Source of the DNA: Macrolepiota albuminosa
Taxonomy: Eukaryota; Basidiomycota; Agaricomycetes; Agaricales; Agaricaceae
DNA length: 64,000 nt
Assembly: GCA_027475525.1 (NCBI GenBank)
Contig: JAMWFC010000032.1
Coordinates: 682,001 to 746,000, forward strand
Reading direction: 5' to 3'
Position 1 is the first letter of the stretch. Each line of letters starts with the position of its first letter. Below the pieces are notes generated by a model, which worked only from the letters and a program-made list of their open reading frames with translations, did not search any database and had not been told where the DNA came from. The position numbers and the translations under genes were made by a program. Positions 31,941 to 43,956 of the stretch are shown one piece after another.

Positions 31941-32765
31941 TGAGGGTCAAGTTTCAGAGCTAGCGAGTGAGAAAAGAGAGGGGGGACAGGGAACATAAAG
32001 GTCGTGGTACATATGTAGTCATGAATCATCACGGGACATCATCAATAGCGACGTGGTTCTCAAACTCGATGACATGGAAGTTCCAACTGTCAACGCATGT
32101 CGGTTTGTTATTACGGCAGGGCCTTGGACCATATGATTGTTCAAATACGTCGATGATCAAGAGAAAAAATTTCTTTATCCCATGTGTAAGAAACAAGAAT
32201 AATATGCCTGCATCACGAGTATAAGCTGATAATCAAGAAAACGTGCTGTGTAGTGGGAGGATGTACCTTTGACTGGGTAATATTTTGGAATATCAATATG
32301 CTGTGTGGATTTCCATCTAATAGAGCCTGAGCCCGAGTAAGTTTCAAAGCCCCAGCTGCTCTTCTCGACCGCGCTTGCCCAGCAAACTTTTGTTGTACCC
32401 CACACCTCGTATACTACGCCTTCAGGCCTTCAGGAACTAACAGGGGAGTACGGCCGAAAACGGTGCTTCTCAGCACCGGCCCGCGGGGGGCGCGGACTCC
32501 CGTAGCTCTCGTAGATTAGATACCCTGTCGATGTACCGTGCAGAATAGGTGCCACGCGCCTCGTGCACGTTAAATGGGAAAAAAAAAGTTTCAAAGCAGA
32601 CCATCATGGGCATCAGATGTCCTAAACGACGTATCATACCAAAAACCATCCCGTCACAAGACTTCACCAAATACGAGCAATGATGCCGAACCTAGCATTC
32701 AGCTATGAAAACGCGTGAGAAAACTTTGTGCGGGGAAAAGAGTGCATCATTACCTCGTAAGTGTT

Positions 32766-32960
32766 GACCATGGGGGCGCTGGCTGTGGTTGAACGAGTCA
32801 TTCAGAGTGAGGCTGTGAGGAGCCAGATAAACTGGTGATGTGAGTTGCAAAAATGATATGCTCATAAGCGTTGACTTGGGTGGCGCTGGCTGTGATTGAA
32901 CCAGAAGCTGTGAGGAGCCAGATAAACTGGTGATGTGAGTTGCAAAAATGATATGAAGAT
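32766..32960. repeat. ~100-bp tandem duplication
   Basis: Two adjacent copies share GCGCTGGCTGTG(G/A)TTGAAC and a long identical run from GCTGTGAGGAGCCAGATAAA through GCAAAAATGATATG. The first copy has an 18-bp insertion after TTGAACGAG. The near identity suggests a recent event. Confidence 0.88.
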
Positions 32961-33908
32961 ATGCATGTGACAACTAACACTTGCGTTGAAGGACTTGTAG
33001 AAAGTTGGAAAGGATGATTAATGATTAACCAGTCATTCTTCCAACCCATGACCATGCCTTCGCGATACTTCGAGTCCAGTCTGACCTCAATCAAAATCGC
33101 ACGCAGAGGAATGCCAAAAGAACGGACAAACGTGTATTTTGCGTGATGTTCACATGATTCTTCCGAGATCCTATGAAAGATACTGGTGAGCTCGATGCTA
33201 GCAGTCGCTGCCTTTTACTGAGAGGTGTGCGTGAGAAAGGTACGACTCAGAATCGAAGTCCGACTACTCCCTGCGGGTCGGCGTCGTATCAGAATGCAGT
33301 TCCCTGCCCAGGGTATGCCCTTCGGAGTAAGTAGTATCAAAGAATATCGCGCCATGAGGTGAAGCAAGTTTGGCAGGGTGGTTAAAGCTCTGATTTCATT
33401 CATTCGTCGGCACAACTTGCGCTTGACCGACACCTGACACCGATTGAATGAACTGTCAATCAACCTTACTCGCTGTTGGTGCCTTCAGAATGTCTACTAT
33501 GTGGAGTAGGTGCTTAATATCGCATGGACCTTTCTGATTAAGCGCTGCTAAGAGGAGGGGTATATCTCACGCGGTATCGAACGATTGCAGCTTGCTGGCA
33601 GGTAAAATTAGTGCGCCTCAAGTTTTCTACCTCTGTTTTTCGTGTCCCTCTGACGATTGATAGTCGTAGTTGCTTATCTATTAGTAGTAAATCAGACAGG
33701 AAAAAACTCTTAACTCATTGATGATCGCCATCTGAAACAACTTGGTGAATTTTGATGGTAAGGTAAACACTCAAGCTTTCAAGCTTCGTGTCCAATCGGT
33801 CAAGCCGGCCTACATCGGCCACAATTTTCCTTCCAGTCTCCATACATCAGCGGAAGTATCAGCAACGACCATTAGTCATGTGCTTGGCGGCAACGCGTCA
33901 CTGAAACA

Positions 33909-33916
33909 ACTATAAA
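33909..33916 (+). promoter_or_regulatory. TATA-like box of the first DUF6534-like gene
   Basis: CTATAAAA lies about 45 bp before the ATG at 33956-33958. Spacing and sequence fit a TATA element with a short leader. Confidence 0.5.
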
Positions 33917-33955
33917 ATCTCTTCCGTAAGATCTTTGCTTCTGTCCTCACTGCTA

Positions 33956-35882
33956 ATGTCTTCCCCCACAGAGAACTTCCCCGGGATCAATCTTTCAAAG
34001 ACATTTTCACCGATTTATTGGGGTATGAGCATAACGCTGCATCACCTCAAACCGGTATTCATGCTTTGAACTAGGATTTGTCATTTCCTTGCTGTACGCT
34101 CTCACCTACTTTATTACAATGGCACAATCGAACAAAGGATGACGCAGACTTGGGGGAGCTTCCATTGTCCAAGCCTACATTTATTTCCTAACTGCAAGGC
34201 GAGATAGATATAGGGAGTGGGTCACGGTAAGCTTTAACCTTGTTAGATACATGAAGGTCCTATTTACTTCTTTTCAGGCCCTTTGTATGCTGTATATAAC
34301 TCTTGCTACAGCTATGTTTCAAAAAGGGCTGAGGTTCTCCTTGTAGACTTCTGGATCTGGCTTCTTCTGCTCTCGTAGCTCAATCTGTATACTATTACCT
34401 CGTAAGTGATAAAATCTTAATCTAAGAAATCCCTCGATAAAAGCATGGTAATTACAGATTCCTCACTTTGGCTCCACGCTTCCCCTCAACTCTGTCACTC
34501 CGTGTGTTGGCTATGGTTCCGTCTCGAATTCCAATCTAATTCCCAGGTCGACTCTAGGGAGCTATCAGCTGAATGTCTTATTTCCACAATTATCACATTC
34601 ATGTGAGTACCCTTCCAAATATCATACTTTGAGTCATTCCTGAACCTCCAAGAGCTCTCAGATGTACTTCGTATATCAACTATATATCGGTATGCAACGA
34701 GTCCTTGAATTTAGGATCTATGCAAATTGAATATTCGAAACGAAGTCCAGCGCTTCAGATCAAGATGCTGGATAGTTTACATGTCCATTGTATGTATAGC
34801 ATCTCGGTCTGCTGCAGATGAAACTTTTACTTCGATAGGCTGCCTGTGCAGTAATAGCATGTGGTATGTTGATTTTACCTCGTCTCTTAAATCGATCATG
34901 GACTTAGTTTCTGATATTTAGCTGGCGGAATAGGTTCTTATGCAGGCATAGTTCATCCTGATCTTTTCTAACTAAGCATTATAGCATGTGTGGCAACCAT
35001 GTATCTATTTCGCCATGGAGTGCTTGCCAATAGGAACAAACTGTTTTCTGTAAGTGGTATTCATGCACGTTCAACGAAAGGTGTATGAAGGTGACCTTTC
35101 AAGATTTTCTTTGGTCTCGCTAAAGGTTTTGGGTCCATCACGGACCTAATTGCAACGATTGCAATGTGCACGTATCTCACTTCCTCCATGACGGAAGATT
35201 TCGAGTTTGTTCCTTTGTCTGCCTTCTAAGTATTCTCCTCAATTGGTCCTTCAACACAGGACGAACTCTTTTATCAGAAGAATCGTAGTATTTGTGATTC
35301 ATCGTGGAATTTTGGTGACATTGATCCAGACCCTCCTGCTCGTGGCATTTTACGCTGCTCCTAATAATCTATATTGGTGAGCGTGACTCGACATTCCTTC
35401 GCCAACTAACTCTTCTTGGGCTCTCCATTCCGCAGGTTTGCATTTCATGTAAACGTCACGAAGTTATATGCCATTACCTTCTGTAAGTTAAAACAAGTAT
35501 GTTGTTGTTGTGTCTTCGATACTACAATCCATTTTTAGTCGCAATGTAAGCACTGTGATCCTTTCTGGAGCAGATCAAAATACTCTTACTTGGTTGACCA
35601 ATGCATTATAGGCTCAATGGACGGCAACGTTCCAAGGACCAGCGCAGACCTCTTCCTGCACAGAGCTTCACTCTGACAGGCAACCATAATACTCAGAAGG
35701 ATGGCTCTGTAAACGACCATTACTATGACGTCCGTACATTTGATTTGCAGGTGATCGATTGCCTGTCATACAAAAAGTACCGCCACATAAACTAATTCCC
35801 TCCATTCCAGAGCAGAAATGTCGCGAGCCAAAAGCCGACGACGGTCACAAAAACAGTTACAGTGGAGATAACAGATATCTAA
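33956..35882 (+). CDS. DUF6534-like multipass membrane protein, copy 1
   Basis: The start MSSPTENFPGINLSKTF is followed by many short exons. Segments seen in order are GASIVQAYIYFLTARRD, LLDLASSALVAQSVYYYL, RELSAECLISTIITF, QMYFVYQLYIG, ACVATMYLFRHGVLANRN, FFGLAKGFGSITDLIATIAM, FVIHRGILVTLIQTLLL and FAFHVNVTKLYA. They are separated by GT-AG introns of about 50-60 nt. These are the transmembrane helices of the DUF6534 family, a seven-helix family expanded in mushrooms, whose conserved C-terminal block (inRGlLts...fhf...lYtNs) is recognisable here. The C-terminal tail is hydrophilic and ends VTVEITDI. Function is unknown; a receptor-like role has been suggested for this class but nothing here proves it. 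Some exon edges are uncertain. Confidence 0.75.
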
Positions 35883-36451
35883 CATAGAGTTGTAGTGTTT
35901 GTATTATGGGCATGAAGTGGAATGCCCAAGAATCTTTTTCGTAGTTCTCATTGTGCGAATATTCTTTCCTCCGAACCTCATCACCTTGTCATTGATATTA
36001 CGTAACCAACATGCGTGACTTGCCCAGTTTTCAATCGCCGAGACCTTGCCAATATAGCCAGTTCAAATCTCTTCATTTGTCCCATCAAGCATCTTTCTGA
36101 ATCTATGCCCAGAAGTGCAAAGCTTATACAAAGCATAATAGTACACAGCATCCGGCCTCAGCTCCGACGTCTAGACGGTTCCGGTTGGTTTGAAAGTTTC
36201 AGAGCCCTCCGAGGGTCTCCGGCGCCCGAGATCCTTCCGTGCAAGTTTTCCCGCTACCCGGTGGTCAACACTGACCCTGATTGATAAAACTAAAAATAAA
36301 ACTTTTCAGGTACATACCGGGTATGTAAATGGAATGACAGAATATGCGCGTCGCGCGATATGTAATTCCTTATTTTCATGGGTCATCGCATTTGACCCAA
36401 AAACTCTTCTTTCGTCGCCTGTTCCACGCGAATTCTTTGGGATTTACTACC

Positions 36452-38347
36452 ATGGTGTCGTCTACTGAGACCGAGGGGACTGATCTCTCATTCACTTTCG
36501 CACCGATCTATTGGGGTTTGTGGACTTATCATCTCCCTGAGAAAAGATAATCATTGTCTATCAGGTTTTGTTTTGTCATTAATGTGAGCACAATGGTCAT
36601 CAAATTTACGCAAGAGTATATTGAAGCAGTGTCATCTTAGTCTGGGGGGAATCACGATCGTTCAAGGATACATTTACTTCTTTTCAACACAGAAGGATAG
36701 GACTCTTGTGTGGCTGACGGTATGTACAAGTCCTTTTGATGTCTTCTCGCTAAAATTTCCTGAAATAGGCTATTTTGATGTTGTGCGCGTTGTCTTCTCA
36801 CAATTGTATACACGCATTTAAGTTTCTTTTGTTGCAGAGTGCTAGACCTTGTGTCCTCGGTCCTGATAGCCCAATCAGTCTACTATTACTTGGTGAGCAT
36901 GTCGACTATTTTTGTAACGTTTCATAATTCATTAACAGAAAAATAGATACCTCATTTTGGTTCCCTTCGACCCCTTAATTCCGTCACATCGTGCGTGCCA
37001 GGTCCATAGGTCACACAGTATGATTTTCATTCTAGAATACATTAGAGAGCTATCAGCAGAATGCCTCGTTTCCACATCAATCACTTTTATGTGAGTGTTT
37101 TCGACGTCATCCTACGTTGACTGACCTTGCGATAGTTCTCAGATGTACTTTGTGTATCAGTTGTATGTCGGTAGGTTTTGGAAGATCATCTCTCTTTTCT
37201 ACCACGTCTGATTACGAATGCAATTGAAGTCAAGCATCTTGCGAAGGGACGATGGTTTGTGGTGGGATCACTTGTGAGTTAGCCGGTTGGTATTCAGCGG
37301 CGAACCTCACTCTTCTGTCAACAGACTATTTGCGCTTTCTTGGCCTTTGGTGTGTTGTGTTCCAATATTCATCTGGTCTCATGTACTGAGCATATTATGT
37401 ACATAGCTGGCGGTGTTGGTGCGGTTTAAATGTCTCTTTCAGACCTCTTCTTCTTGAATTCACTTGGGAGCGATAGCCTGCGTGGTTACCATGTTTGTGT
37501 ATCGGCATGGGGTACTTGCGAACAGGAATGACACTTTTGCTGTGAGCGATTTACCCTGAGAACATTCCTGTCTGGCTCATTAAGTGAAGATTTTCTTTGG
37601 CATCGCCAAAGGATTTGGTACACTCACGGACGTTCTCGCGACCGTTGCGATGTGCCTGTATCTAACATCTGCGAGGACCGCCGTCTCTCAGCAAGTCTTT
37701 TTTCTTATCACGGCACCTTTTCGCTCATTCATCGTCCTTCAAAATCGATAGGACGAACAACCTCCTCAATAGGATTGTGGCATTCATTATTCATCGCGGT
37801 GCTCTTGTTACCCTTATTCAGACTCTCCTTCTCATAACATTCTACGCTCTTCCTCACAACTTGTGTTGGTGAATATGGCTGTCAATCTTGACAAGTTTTT
37901 TGTCACCTCACATTTCTGACTTGTGTAGGTTTGCGTTTCACATAAACGTCACGAAATTATATGCGAACACCTTCTGTAAGTCAAGGATGTCTGTAATATC
38001 ACTTTCTTCACTGATTACGCTCAGTTGCAATGTAAGCGCCTCGACTAGAACCAAAACACCATCTTCAAAGCTAATGCCATCTTCGAAAGGCTTAATGGAC
38101 GGAATCATTATAAGAAAAGACGATTTGCACAATCGTCCGCGTTACGACCTAACCTCACGAGTACCCGTAACACACTGAAGCGCGGGAACAAAGGTGTAGA
38201 CCTCTGCACGTTCGATCTACAGGTATGATAAACATTACTTGAGCTCGACCGGTATGTGTGGCAATGATTTGTCTAACATCATATGTTTAGGATGATCATG
38301 TTTCCGGTATTACGAAGACGGTGACTGTAGAGGTTGCAGAAATATAA
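36452..38347 (+). CDS. DUF6534-like multipass membrane protein, copy 2
   Basis: It is a tandem paralogue of the gene ending at 35882, with the same exon order and spacing. It starts MVSSTETEGTDLSFTFAPIY and shows GGITIVQGYIYFFSTQKDR, LDLVSSVLIAQSVYYYL, RELSAECLVSTSITF, QMYFVYQLYVG, ACVVTMFVYRHGVLANRN, FFGIAKGFGTLTDVLATVAM, FIIHRGALVTLIQTLLL and FAFHINVTKLYANTF. It ends KTVTVEVAEI, close to the KTVTVEITDI end of copy 1. Divergence is moderate and conservative, so both copies look maintained rather than decaying. Start choice rests on the alignment of SPIYWG and APIYWG in the first exons. Confidence 0.75.
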
Positions 38348-38788
38348 TCATTGTTATGGCGTGCCTTGTGTCGGGTGCAAATCTTCAATCATGAAAGATA
38401 CAGTTTGTGCTTTAGATGAAGTTTACTTCTCGTGCACTTCACCATGTACATATGGACAGGTATGGCTCCAGTGGCCAGTTGAATATGCTATTTTCACAAC
38501 GTTTAAGACCGTCAGTAGTTATAACTTAAGCAAAGACATTAGCATTCAAATGACAAGAAAAGTCTGAAGAGCAAAAATATTTTCATTTGCCAGAGAGCTC
38601 ACGAGATCATTTATGCATCGTCGTGCGAAGCAATCCAACACTTGTTCTGGATCGCTTCCACGTGTTGTTGTACATTCTTGAACTAAATTTCCAGGAATTC
38701 TTCTTCACATGTACTTAGGTGCTCGTAGTGATTGGGTTGTCTATTGACATAGTGTTTACGTTGGTCGAGATTGATTGGTATCGACTCG

Positions 38789-39924
38789 ATGTCGCTCCTC
38801 GTCCTCTCCAGCACTGATGTTGACCACATCCTCGCTGACTTCCACCCCATCGAGCTTCAGAATCTCATGGCCCGCGTCTTCTACCTCGTCTCTGCACCTC
38901 GGGAGTCCCCCCCTATGATTGACACTCCTCATCGAACGACGATACATATGCAGGACCACACCGCTCTCTTCATGCCTGCTCGTGTTGCACACCCGCATCT
39001 TCGGGGGACGAGCCTCAAGGTTGTAACTGTCCCACAGAAGTCGAGCGATACACGTGGACTCCCTGCGTCAACCGTCGTCATAGACGAGGAGACAGGCGCA
39101 GTTAAGGCTCTGGTAAACGCGCGTGCTCTCACTGCATTCCGTAATGCTGCAGGTAAGTTAAACTACCACTTACACTGCCCTAATTCACCCGAGTCTTCAC
39201 AGGGTCTCTGCTATCTACCAACATCGTCGGCCTACGCCCTACATCTGTTGTCGCCTTCGGTGCAGGCAAACAAATTGATGCTCACCTCGAGCTTCATCTC
39301 CGTTTCTTCCCTACTCTCACATCTTGCACTATTGTGAACCGCTCCTCGAACGAACGTGTGAATACCCTCGCCCAACGCCTCCGAGCGCTCTTCCCTACCG
39401 TCACGATTACTGTTCTTGCACGCAGCGAAGGCCATGACACGGAAACACAGCTACAAGCAGCCGTCTCTGCCGCTTCACTGATTATCTGCGCGACGTCCGC
39501 CACTGTGCCGCTATTTCCCGCTGTATGGGTACGCACAGGTACACACGTCGTGCTGGTGGGTAGCTATACACCTGCCATGCGGGAGGTAGAACGTGCACTT
39601 GTGCTCCGTGCTGTCGGAACACCGTCACGCTTGTTAGTAGACTCACGGGAAGCCTGTGCAATCGAGGCAGGCGAACTGATTGATGCAGGCCTTGGCCCTA
39701 GCCAAGTCAAGGAGATTGGGGAGTGCGTTAACCTTCAATCCGGCGATGTTCGGCTTGGTACCGTGAGCTGCCCGGGGATTGAAGAGGCACGCGATCATGG
39801 ACCAATTACAATGTTCAAGTCAGTTGGTGTGGGGCTACAAGACGTTGTTATTGCTTGTGCAGTTGTGGAAAGAGCAGAAAAAATGGAAATTGGCACAAGG
39901 ATACCTAACTATGATGTAAGATAA
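38789..39924 (+). CDS. Ornithine cyclodeaminase / mu-crystallin family protein
   Basis: The chosen start MSLLVLSSTDVDHIL follows an in-frame ATG 18 bp upstream (38771) that would add MIGIDS. One 50-nt intron (39153-39202, GTAAGT...CACAG) splits the gene after FRNAAG. The N-terminal half has DHTALFMPARV, LKVVTVPQ and a GLPASTVVIDEETGAVKAL block, which form the substrate pocket of the family. The second half is a Rossmann fold with VVAFGAGKQIDAHLE, the NAD(P)-binding GxGxQ-type motif, followed by a conserved DVVIACAVVERA end. Length (about 360 aa) is normal. Family members deaminate ornithine to proline or reduce cyclic imino acids; which of these applies here cannot be told from sequence. It looks intact. 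Confidence 0.87.
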
Positions 39925-40671
39925 TATGATATGCGCATGTTTTATTTGTAATACATAATCAGAGACTGCGAGGGTGTACTTAGATAAGTTGCTGATGTTT
40001 GTTGCTGCTGTAGATACAAATTGCTTACTTTGTTTTTGTCTTCTCTACCTGTGAAGACATGCTTTTCTTGCCCCTTTCCACTGAGTCTACTCAATAGTTA
40101 TGATGGGACCACTAGCGCCTCCAATGAGGTTTCAACAAAAGTATGCTAACTGCACAGTTCAGCATAAAATCACTGTGTTGGCAAGGAGCCAGAGCTAGCA
40201 ATTGGATTTTTAGTTTCTCTGTCTGCAGAGTCTCAAATAGAGAACAACTTCAGGTTTGTACTCATGTGATAACTGTTGAGACTACACTATGACATAAATG
40301 CCACAACCAGCACCAGAGAACAAGTTCAGTATCCCACTAGACATCATTACACATTTTCATGTTCCACGACCAGCCATATTCACTAACCTACCTACTTAAC
40401 TGGATCAAAGATCCAGTCTCTGGGTCAGCTGTAGGCCTGTCTAAGATCAGTCTGACTCCCCTGCAAGTAACTTGCTGCAACAGCAACATGAATACCTTAA
40501 AGAGTTTGAGATTATTGATATACATATACATACATATATATTGTCTCAATACAAGACAGATATAAAAAAGACACGATTAATTCTTTGCAAGAAAAAACTG
40601 CTTTGTGGGTATGAGTCCAAGAAGTCCAAAATAAATACTCAACTCTTAACCCAGAACAAATAGATACAAGT

Positions 40672-42269
40672 TTACAAAACTGGATGGGAAGCCACCTGAA
40701 AGCGGCTTTGAGTTTCCCTCGACGTATAGTAGATTCCAGAATTGGCATTTTCGTGCAGATTGAGCATAAGGCGAGACATAATGGCGCTGGACATGCTGTA
40801 GCTCCAGTGAGCTGGGGGGAACAATCCAAGAATGGGATAGTACTGACTTGCTTGCAAAGGTAGAAAGACCTCCTCGCAGGATAGGCTGCATCACATGTCA
40901 ATTTCAATTCAAATTGTTCCACAGATTCACGTACAGCACAAAACTATACTTCAGTCAGACAAATACAAATCAGTGAGGCGTTTATACGTGCGTAAAATAT
41001 GAATATGTTTGCCAAATTTGCAGCCCCGATAATTCTAGATTAATGTGTATTAGAATGTGTACAAGGCATGAGGTGGATAGAAAAACTTGCATGAAGTATA
41101 TCGCCCCTTCGATATAGTTGCTCAAAATCCTTCACACAGGATCAATCTACTCACCGTCTCTGACAACTATATATCGAAGGGAAACCGAGCTTTGACCGAC
41201 GACATACTCATTCCTACCCCTCCATGATTTGAACATCGTCAGACTGAATAACATCAAGTCATAGGCCAACAGTGCTTCCCAAGGAGTAGCCTGATCTGCA
41301 TCCATATACTGAATGAAGTACTCCACCAGAGATACTTGGACAAAAGATTACTTACGAATAGCTCTTCAGATGATCAGATTGATTTGACAATCAGATATCA
41401 ACATACTTACGAGGAACGTGAAAGAGGGTTAGAACATCCCGATGCCTTTAGCGTAACAAAATTGTCTCCTCCAGATAAAGCCCACTGTCACAGGACATCC
41501 ATATTAAAGCTTTCCGGAATAAGTTTCTTAGCACTTACGCCCGCTATGCTGATCAGAACCACGACGCTGCCAACTATGAACCATGCTACCCGGGATGAAC
41601 GATCATACAGTGCATACACCCTTAGAGAAAGCAAAACTAGAGATATTATGAGATAGCACCGAAAAAGTAGAGAAAATCATTCGTTAAGCACCCGCAACGA
41701 TTCCCTGGTTGCAAGCTATTATGACCTCCCGCAAGAGAGTAAAGACCTTGCATCTGCAACGACTTATCAGATGTGTCCTTCTCTTGGGAAAAAAATTAGA
41801 TAGACCTCTATCGTCAAGTTCAATTTCTCATCGTCAAAAGTGTTTGAATACGCGCTTACCTCTGACTCGACCTGTTTGAAGAAAAACACGGATTCCACGA
41901 TATTGGAAAAGAATGAGAAGTATCGGTTTAGAAAGAACAAGTAGCCGCTTTTTTTCTTCGAACGACACCAGATATATTCCACTTCGTTACCTAGTCAAAT
42001 AAGATGTTGGAAGATTATCATCGTAATCTTCAAAGTCCCTACCAAACGTAATCAGGTGGTCATAATACAAGATTGCTAGGCCAATGAGTATCAATGCTCA
42101 AAATTGAGTATGGTGAAACGCGAATTGTGCATACATAGACCGATGACATGCAAGAGGTTGATCGTAAAACTGCATTTAAGACTTGTCAAGTCGGTCATCT
42201 CCGTATAAAGCCGAGTTACACTCACAGTTCCCGAGCAATATCTATAATTATAGAGGAGTCTGTGGACAT
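40672..42269 (-). CDS. DUF6533-domain membrane protein, copy 1
   Basis: Reading minus from the ATG at 42269 (MSTDSSIIIDIAREL), short exons give LIGLAILYYDHLITFG / GNEVEYIW, SGYLFFLNRYFSFFSNI, VFTLLREVIIACNQG and LRVYALYDRSSRVAWFIV. They continue with SGCSNPLSRSS, PWEALLAYDLMLFSLTMF, SLRYIVVRD / GAIYFMQVF and a last exon with SRLMLNLHENANSG ending at the TAA at 40672. YYDHxxTFGxEVxxIW plus FLxNRY is the DUF6533 signature. The later WEALLAYD and RLMLNLHE blocks are the usual features of these mushroom integral membrane proteins. Function is unknown. The first two exon junctions (42150-42230) are not resolved. The gene is close to its duplicate at 58029-59628. Confidence 0.75.
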
Positions 42270-42520
42270 GTCGCATGAACGACGGAACCAGGCAGTGTGT
42301 CGAGTATATCTTGGCGGTCTATGTATAAGCACGAAGACTCCATGTCGCCAGGCTTTATAAGATGCGGTATTTGGCCGCGAGAACGGGGAGAAACAGTTTG
42401 GGTATAAAAAGATTTAAGATTTAGTGTTTCCCATCAGACGTGTGATGTTCCAAGACCTTCCGGCGCTGATCTGCCAAGCTACATACGTGTAACCAGAATC
42501 ATTCGAAAAGGCGCAAACAT

Positions 42521-42674
42521 GACTTGAGCACCCACGACCCACGCATCCATGAGACTCAAGCGGGCTAATGTAGTAGTGCCTATAATAACGAGGTTTCGAC
42601 TTGAGCACCCACGACCCACGCATCCATGAGACTCAAGCGGGCTAATGTAGTAGTGCCTATAATAACGAGGTTTC
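42521..42674. repeat. 77-bp tandem duplication upstream of the DUF6533 gene
   Basis: GACTTGAGCACCCACGACCC starts both units (42521-42597 and 42598-42674), which are identical. The other segmental copy has a single unit at about 59885-59961. It lies some 250 bp upstream of the minus-strand start codon, so it may be in the promoter region. Confidence 0.95.
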
Positions 42675-43063
42675 ATATTGATATGTTGCTTGATACTTCT
42701 CATGATCCGACAGTCCTAACGTATCGCAGCTATTAGAACTCTCATATCCATTGGAGTTGTGCCATTGTCATCGGAATTTGCAGTGCATATACTTATCACA
42801 ACGATCGAGTCATGATCATAAGTAATGTTCATCTTGGGTCGATAAGGACACATGATTACGTGCCGTTGCCGATTTTTTTTTGCGACAACAAAAAAAATCT
42901 GATGCGCCCGACCAGAGAGTGAAAACCGCGTACCTTATGCGTTCCCGAGCGCCGTGTCAGTATCCATGTTGTTTGTACAATGTTCACATTCAATGGCTAT
43001 TCATTGGTGCTAATGTAGCTCTTATTATTAGCCCAAAACAGGTGCCAGTGGTCATTGAGGTCG

Positions 43064-43231
43064 CATATGTTGGAATTCATCAACCGGAAACTTCATACAG
43101 GGTGGCCACCACCAATATATTTCTTCCATTGTGTTCACTGTCCCTTCCGTCTGTCTCCCCATTGTTTAGATCAACTACAATCCAACCATTGTTACAGTAA
43201 TTACCTATATATACCATACGTACAGAACGAC
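43064..43231. other. Short spacer right of the segmental duplication
   Basis: No gene is visible. The sequence differs completely from what follows the second copy (60341 onward), so this marks the end of the duplicated unit. Confidence 0.6.
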
Positions 43232-43314
43232 ACCCTCAGTCAGTTACAACGAGACTGAGGGTGAGTTACCTACATACTCGAAGTCGTAACTTATGCTAAC
43301 GTTCCGTAGCTTAC

Positions 43315-43355
<41 letters not shown>

Positions 43356-43956
43356 GAGTGGCGTTAATAGTACGATGAGCAACGCCCTAGGCGTCCTCAT
43401 CGCACCCGCTATGCTGCACACTTGGAATTAAAACCAGGTTCCGAGAAAACGGGCAGCTGTCATGTGAGTGTCTCTCTCCGCGAGGAAATGCTTTTACGCA
43501 CATAAGTGTGGGACTACGGGCCCTTGGAAACAGGGTCAGCCTATTCCTTCCATTGTATCAGGCCTATTACCCACTAAAACCCCGCTCTGACTCCTTACTC
43601 TAGAGTCTTCCGCCAACTCTATCTCAATTATTTCTGTATCCTCCCATGTTTCCACCACTGTTCTGAGAGGTATTGACTTCTTGCCAAACTTCCTGTCTGT
43701 CATCTTCAGGTCAAGATCTGCCCTTTTCAGTATCGCTGAATTCCATTTATTCACAACTTCGGTGGCGGAATGGGGAACATCGTGGTGTTGAATTACTCTT
43801 TCACACCTTAGGGACCAAATGACATGGGCTGCTTCTACTACTAGGATTCTGTACAGACGTGAGAGGCCAGGCGATTTACATCCTTCCTCACGCCGTAGCT
43901 TACACTTGCATAGGTACGACTAACAATATATTCAGTCAGTTACAACGAGACTGAGG
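43232..43956. mobile_element. Second copy of the 95-bp MITE-like hairpin element, split by a LINE
   Basis: ACCCTCAGTC (43232-43241) and GACTGAGGGT (43253-43262) flank the loop AGTTACAACGA. The same loop recurs between TCAGTC (43932-43937) and GACTGAGG (43949-43956). Without the LINE insertion and one copy of its target duplication, the core between the loops is about 96 bp, as at 25611-25705 (95 bp). It shares GACTGAGGGTGAG at one end and TAACAAT(A)T-A(C)TCAGTC at the other. Confidence 0.6.
43317..43892 (-). mobile_element. 5'-truncated LINE retrotransposon with 38-bp poly(A) tail
   Basis: A run of 38 T at 43317-43354 is the poly(A) tail on the minus strand. The 13-bp direct repeat CCGTAGCTTACAC lies at 43304-43316 and 43893-43905, a target duplication of the length made by target-primed reverse transcription. 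The frame 43754-43536 (minus) reads VVNKWNSAILKRADLDL-like and KFGKKSIPLRTVVETWED then SGVLVGNR. This resembles the region after the reverse transcriptase in Tad1-type fungal LINEs. Only the last ~540 bp of the element were integrated. Confidence 0.88.

Larger units (their letters stand above)
31941..33955. other. Two-kb stretch with possible decayed minus-strand gene
   Basis: On the minus strand several pieces look coding: KHLLHIVDILKAPTA (about 33510-33465), then NHPAKLASPHGAIFFDTTY (about 33385-33325) and IEVRLDSKYREGMVMGWKND (about 33093-33030). Others are YLIYESYGSPRPPRA (32515-32475) and TTKVCWASAVEKSSWGFET (about 32395-32340). Stops interrupt the second piece in frame, and I could not find a consistent set of introns. 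I do not recognise a family. It may be a pseudogene or a diverged intron-rich gene. Confidence 0.3.
39986..43063. repeat. Segmental duplication, copy 1 (~3.08 kb)
   Basis: From AAGTTGCTGATGTTTG to CAGTGGTCATTGAGGTCG the sequence matches 57348-60340 almost continuously in the same orientation, with scattered substitutions and small indels. The length difference (85 bp) is mostly the extra 77-bp unit at 42598-42674 in this copy. It contains the DUF6533 gene on the minus strand. The part 39986-40670 beyond the gene's stop carries no other recognisable gene. Confidence 0.92.

Noticed and set aside
43536..43754. Host gene encoding a 72-aa protein
   Set aside because: It lies between a 38-nt poly(A) and a 13-bp target duplication and resembles LINE C-terminal sequence.
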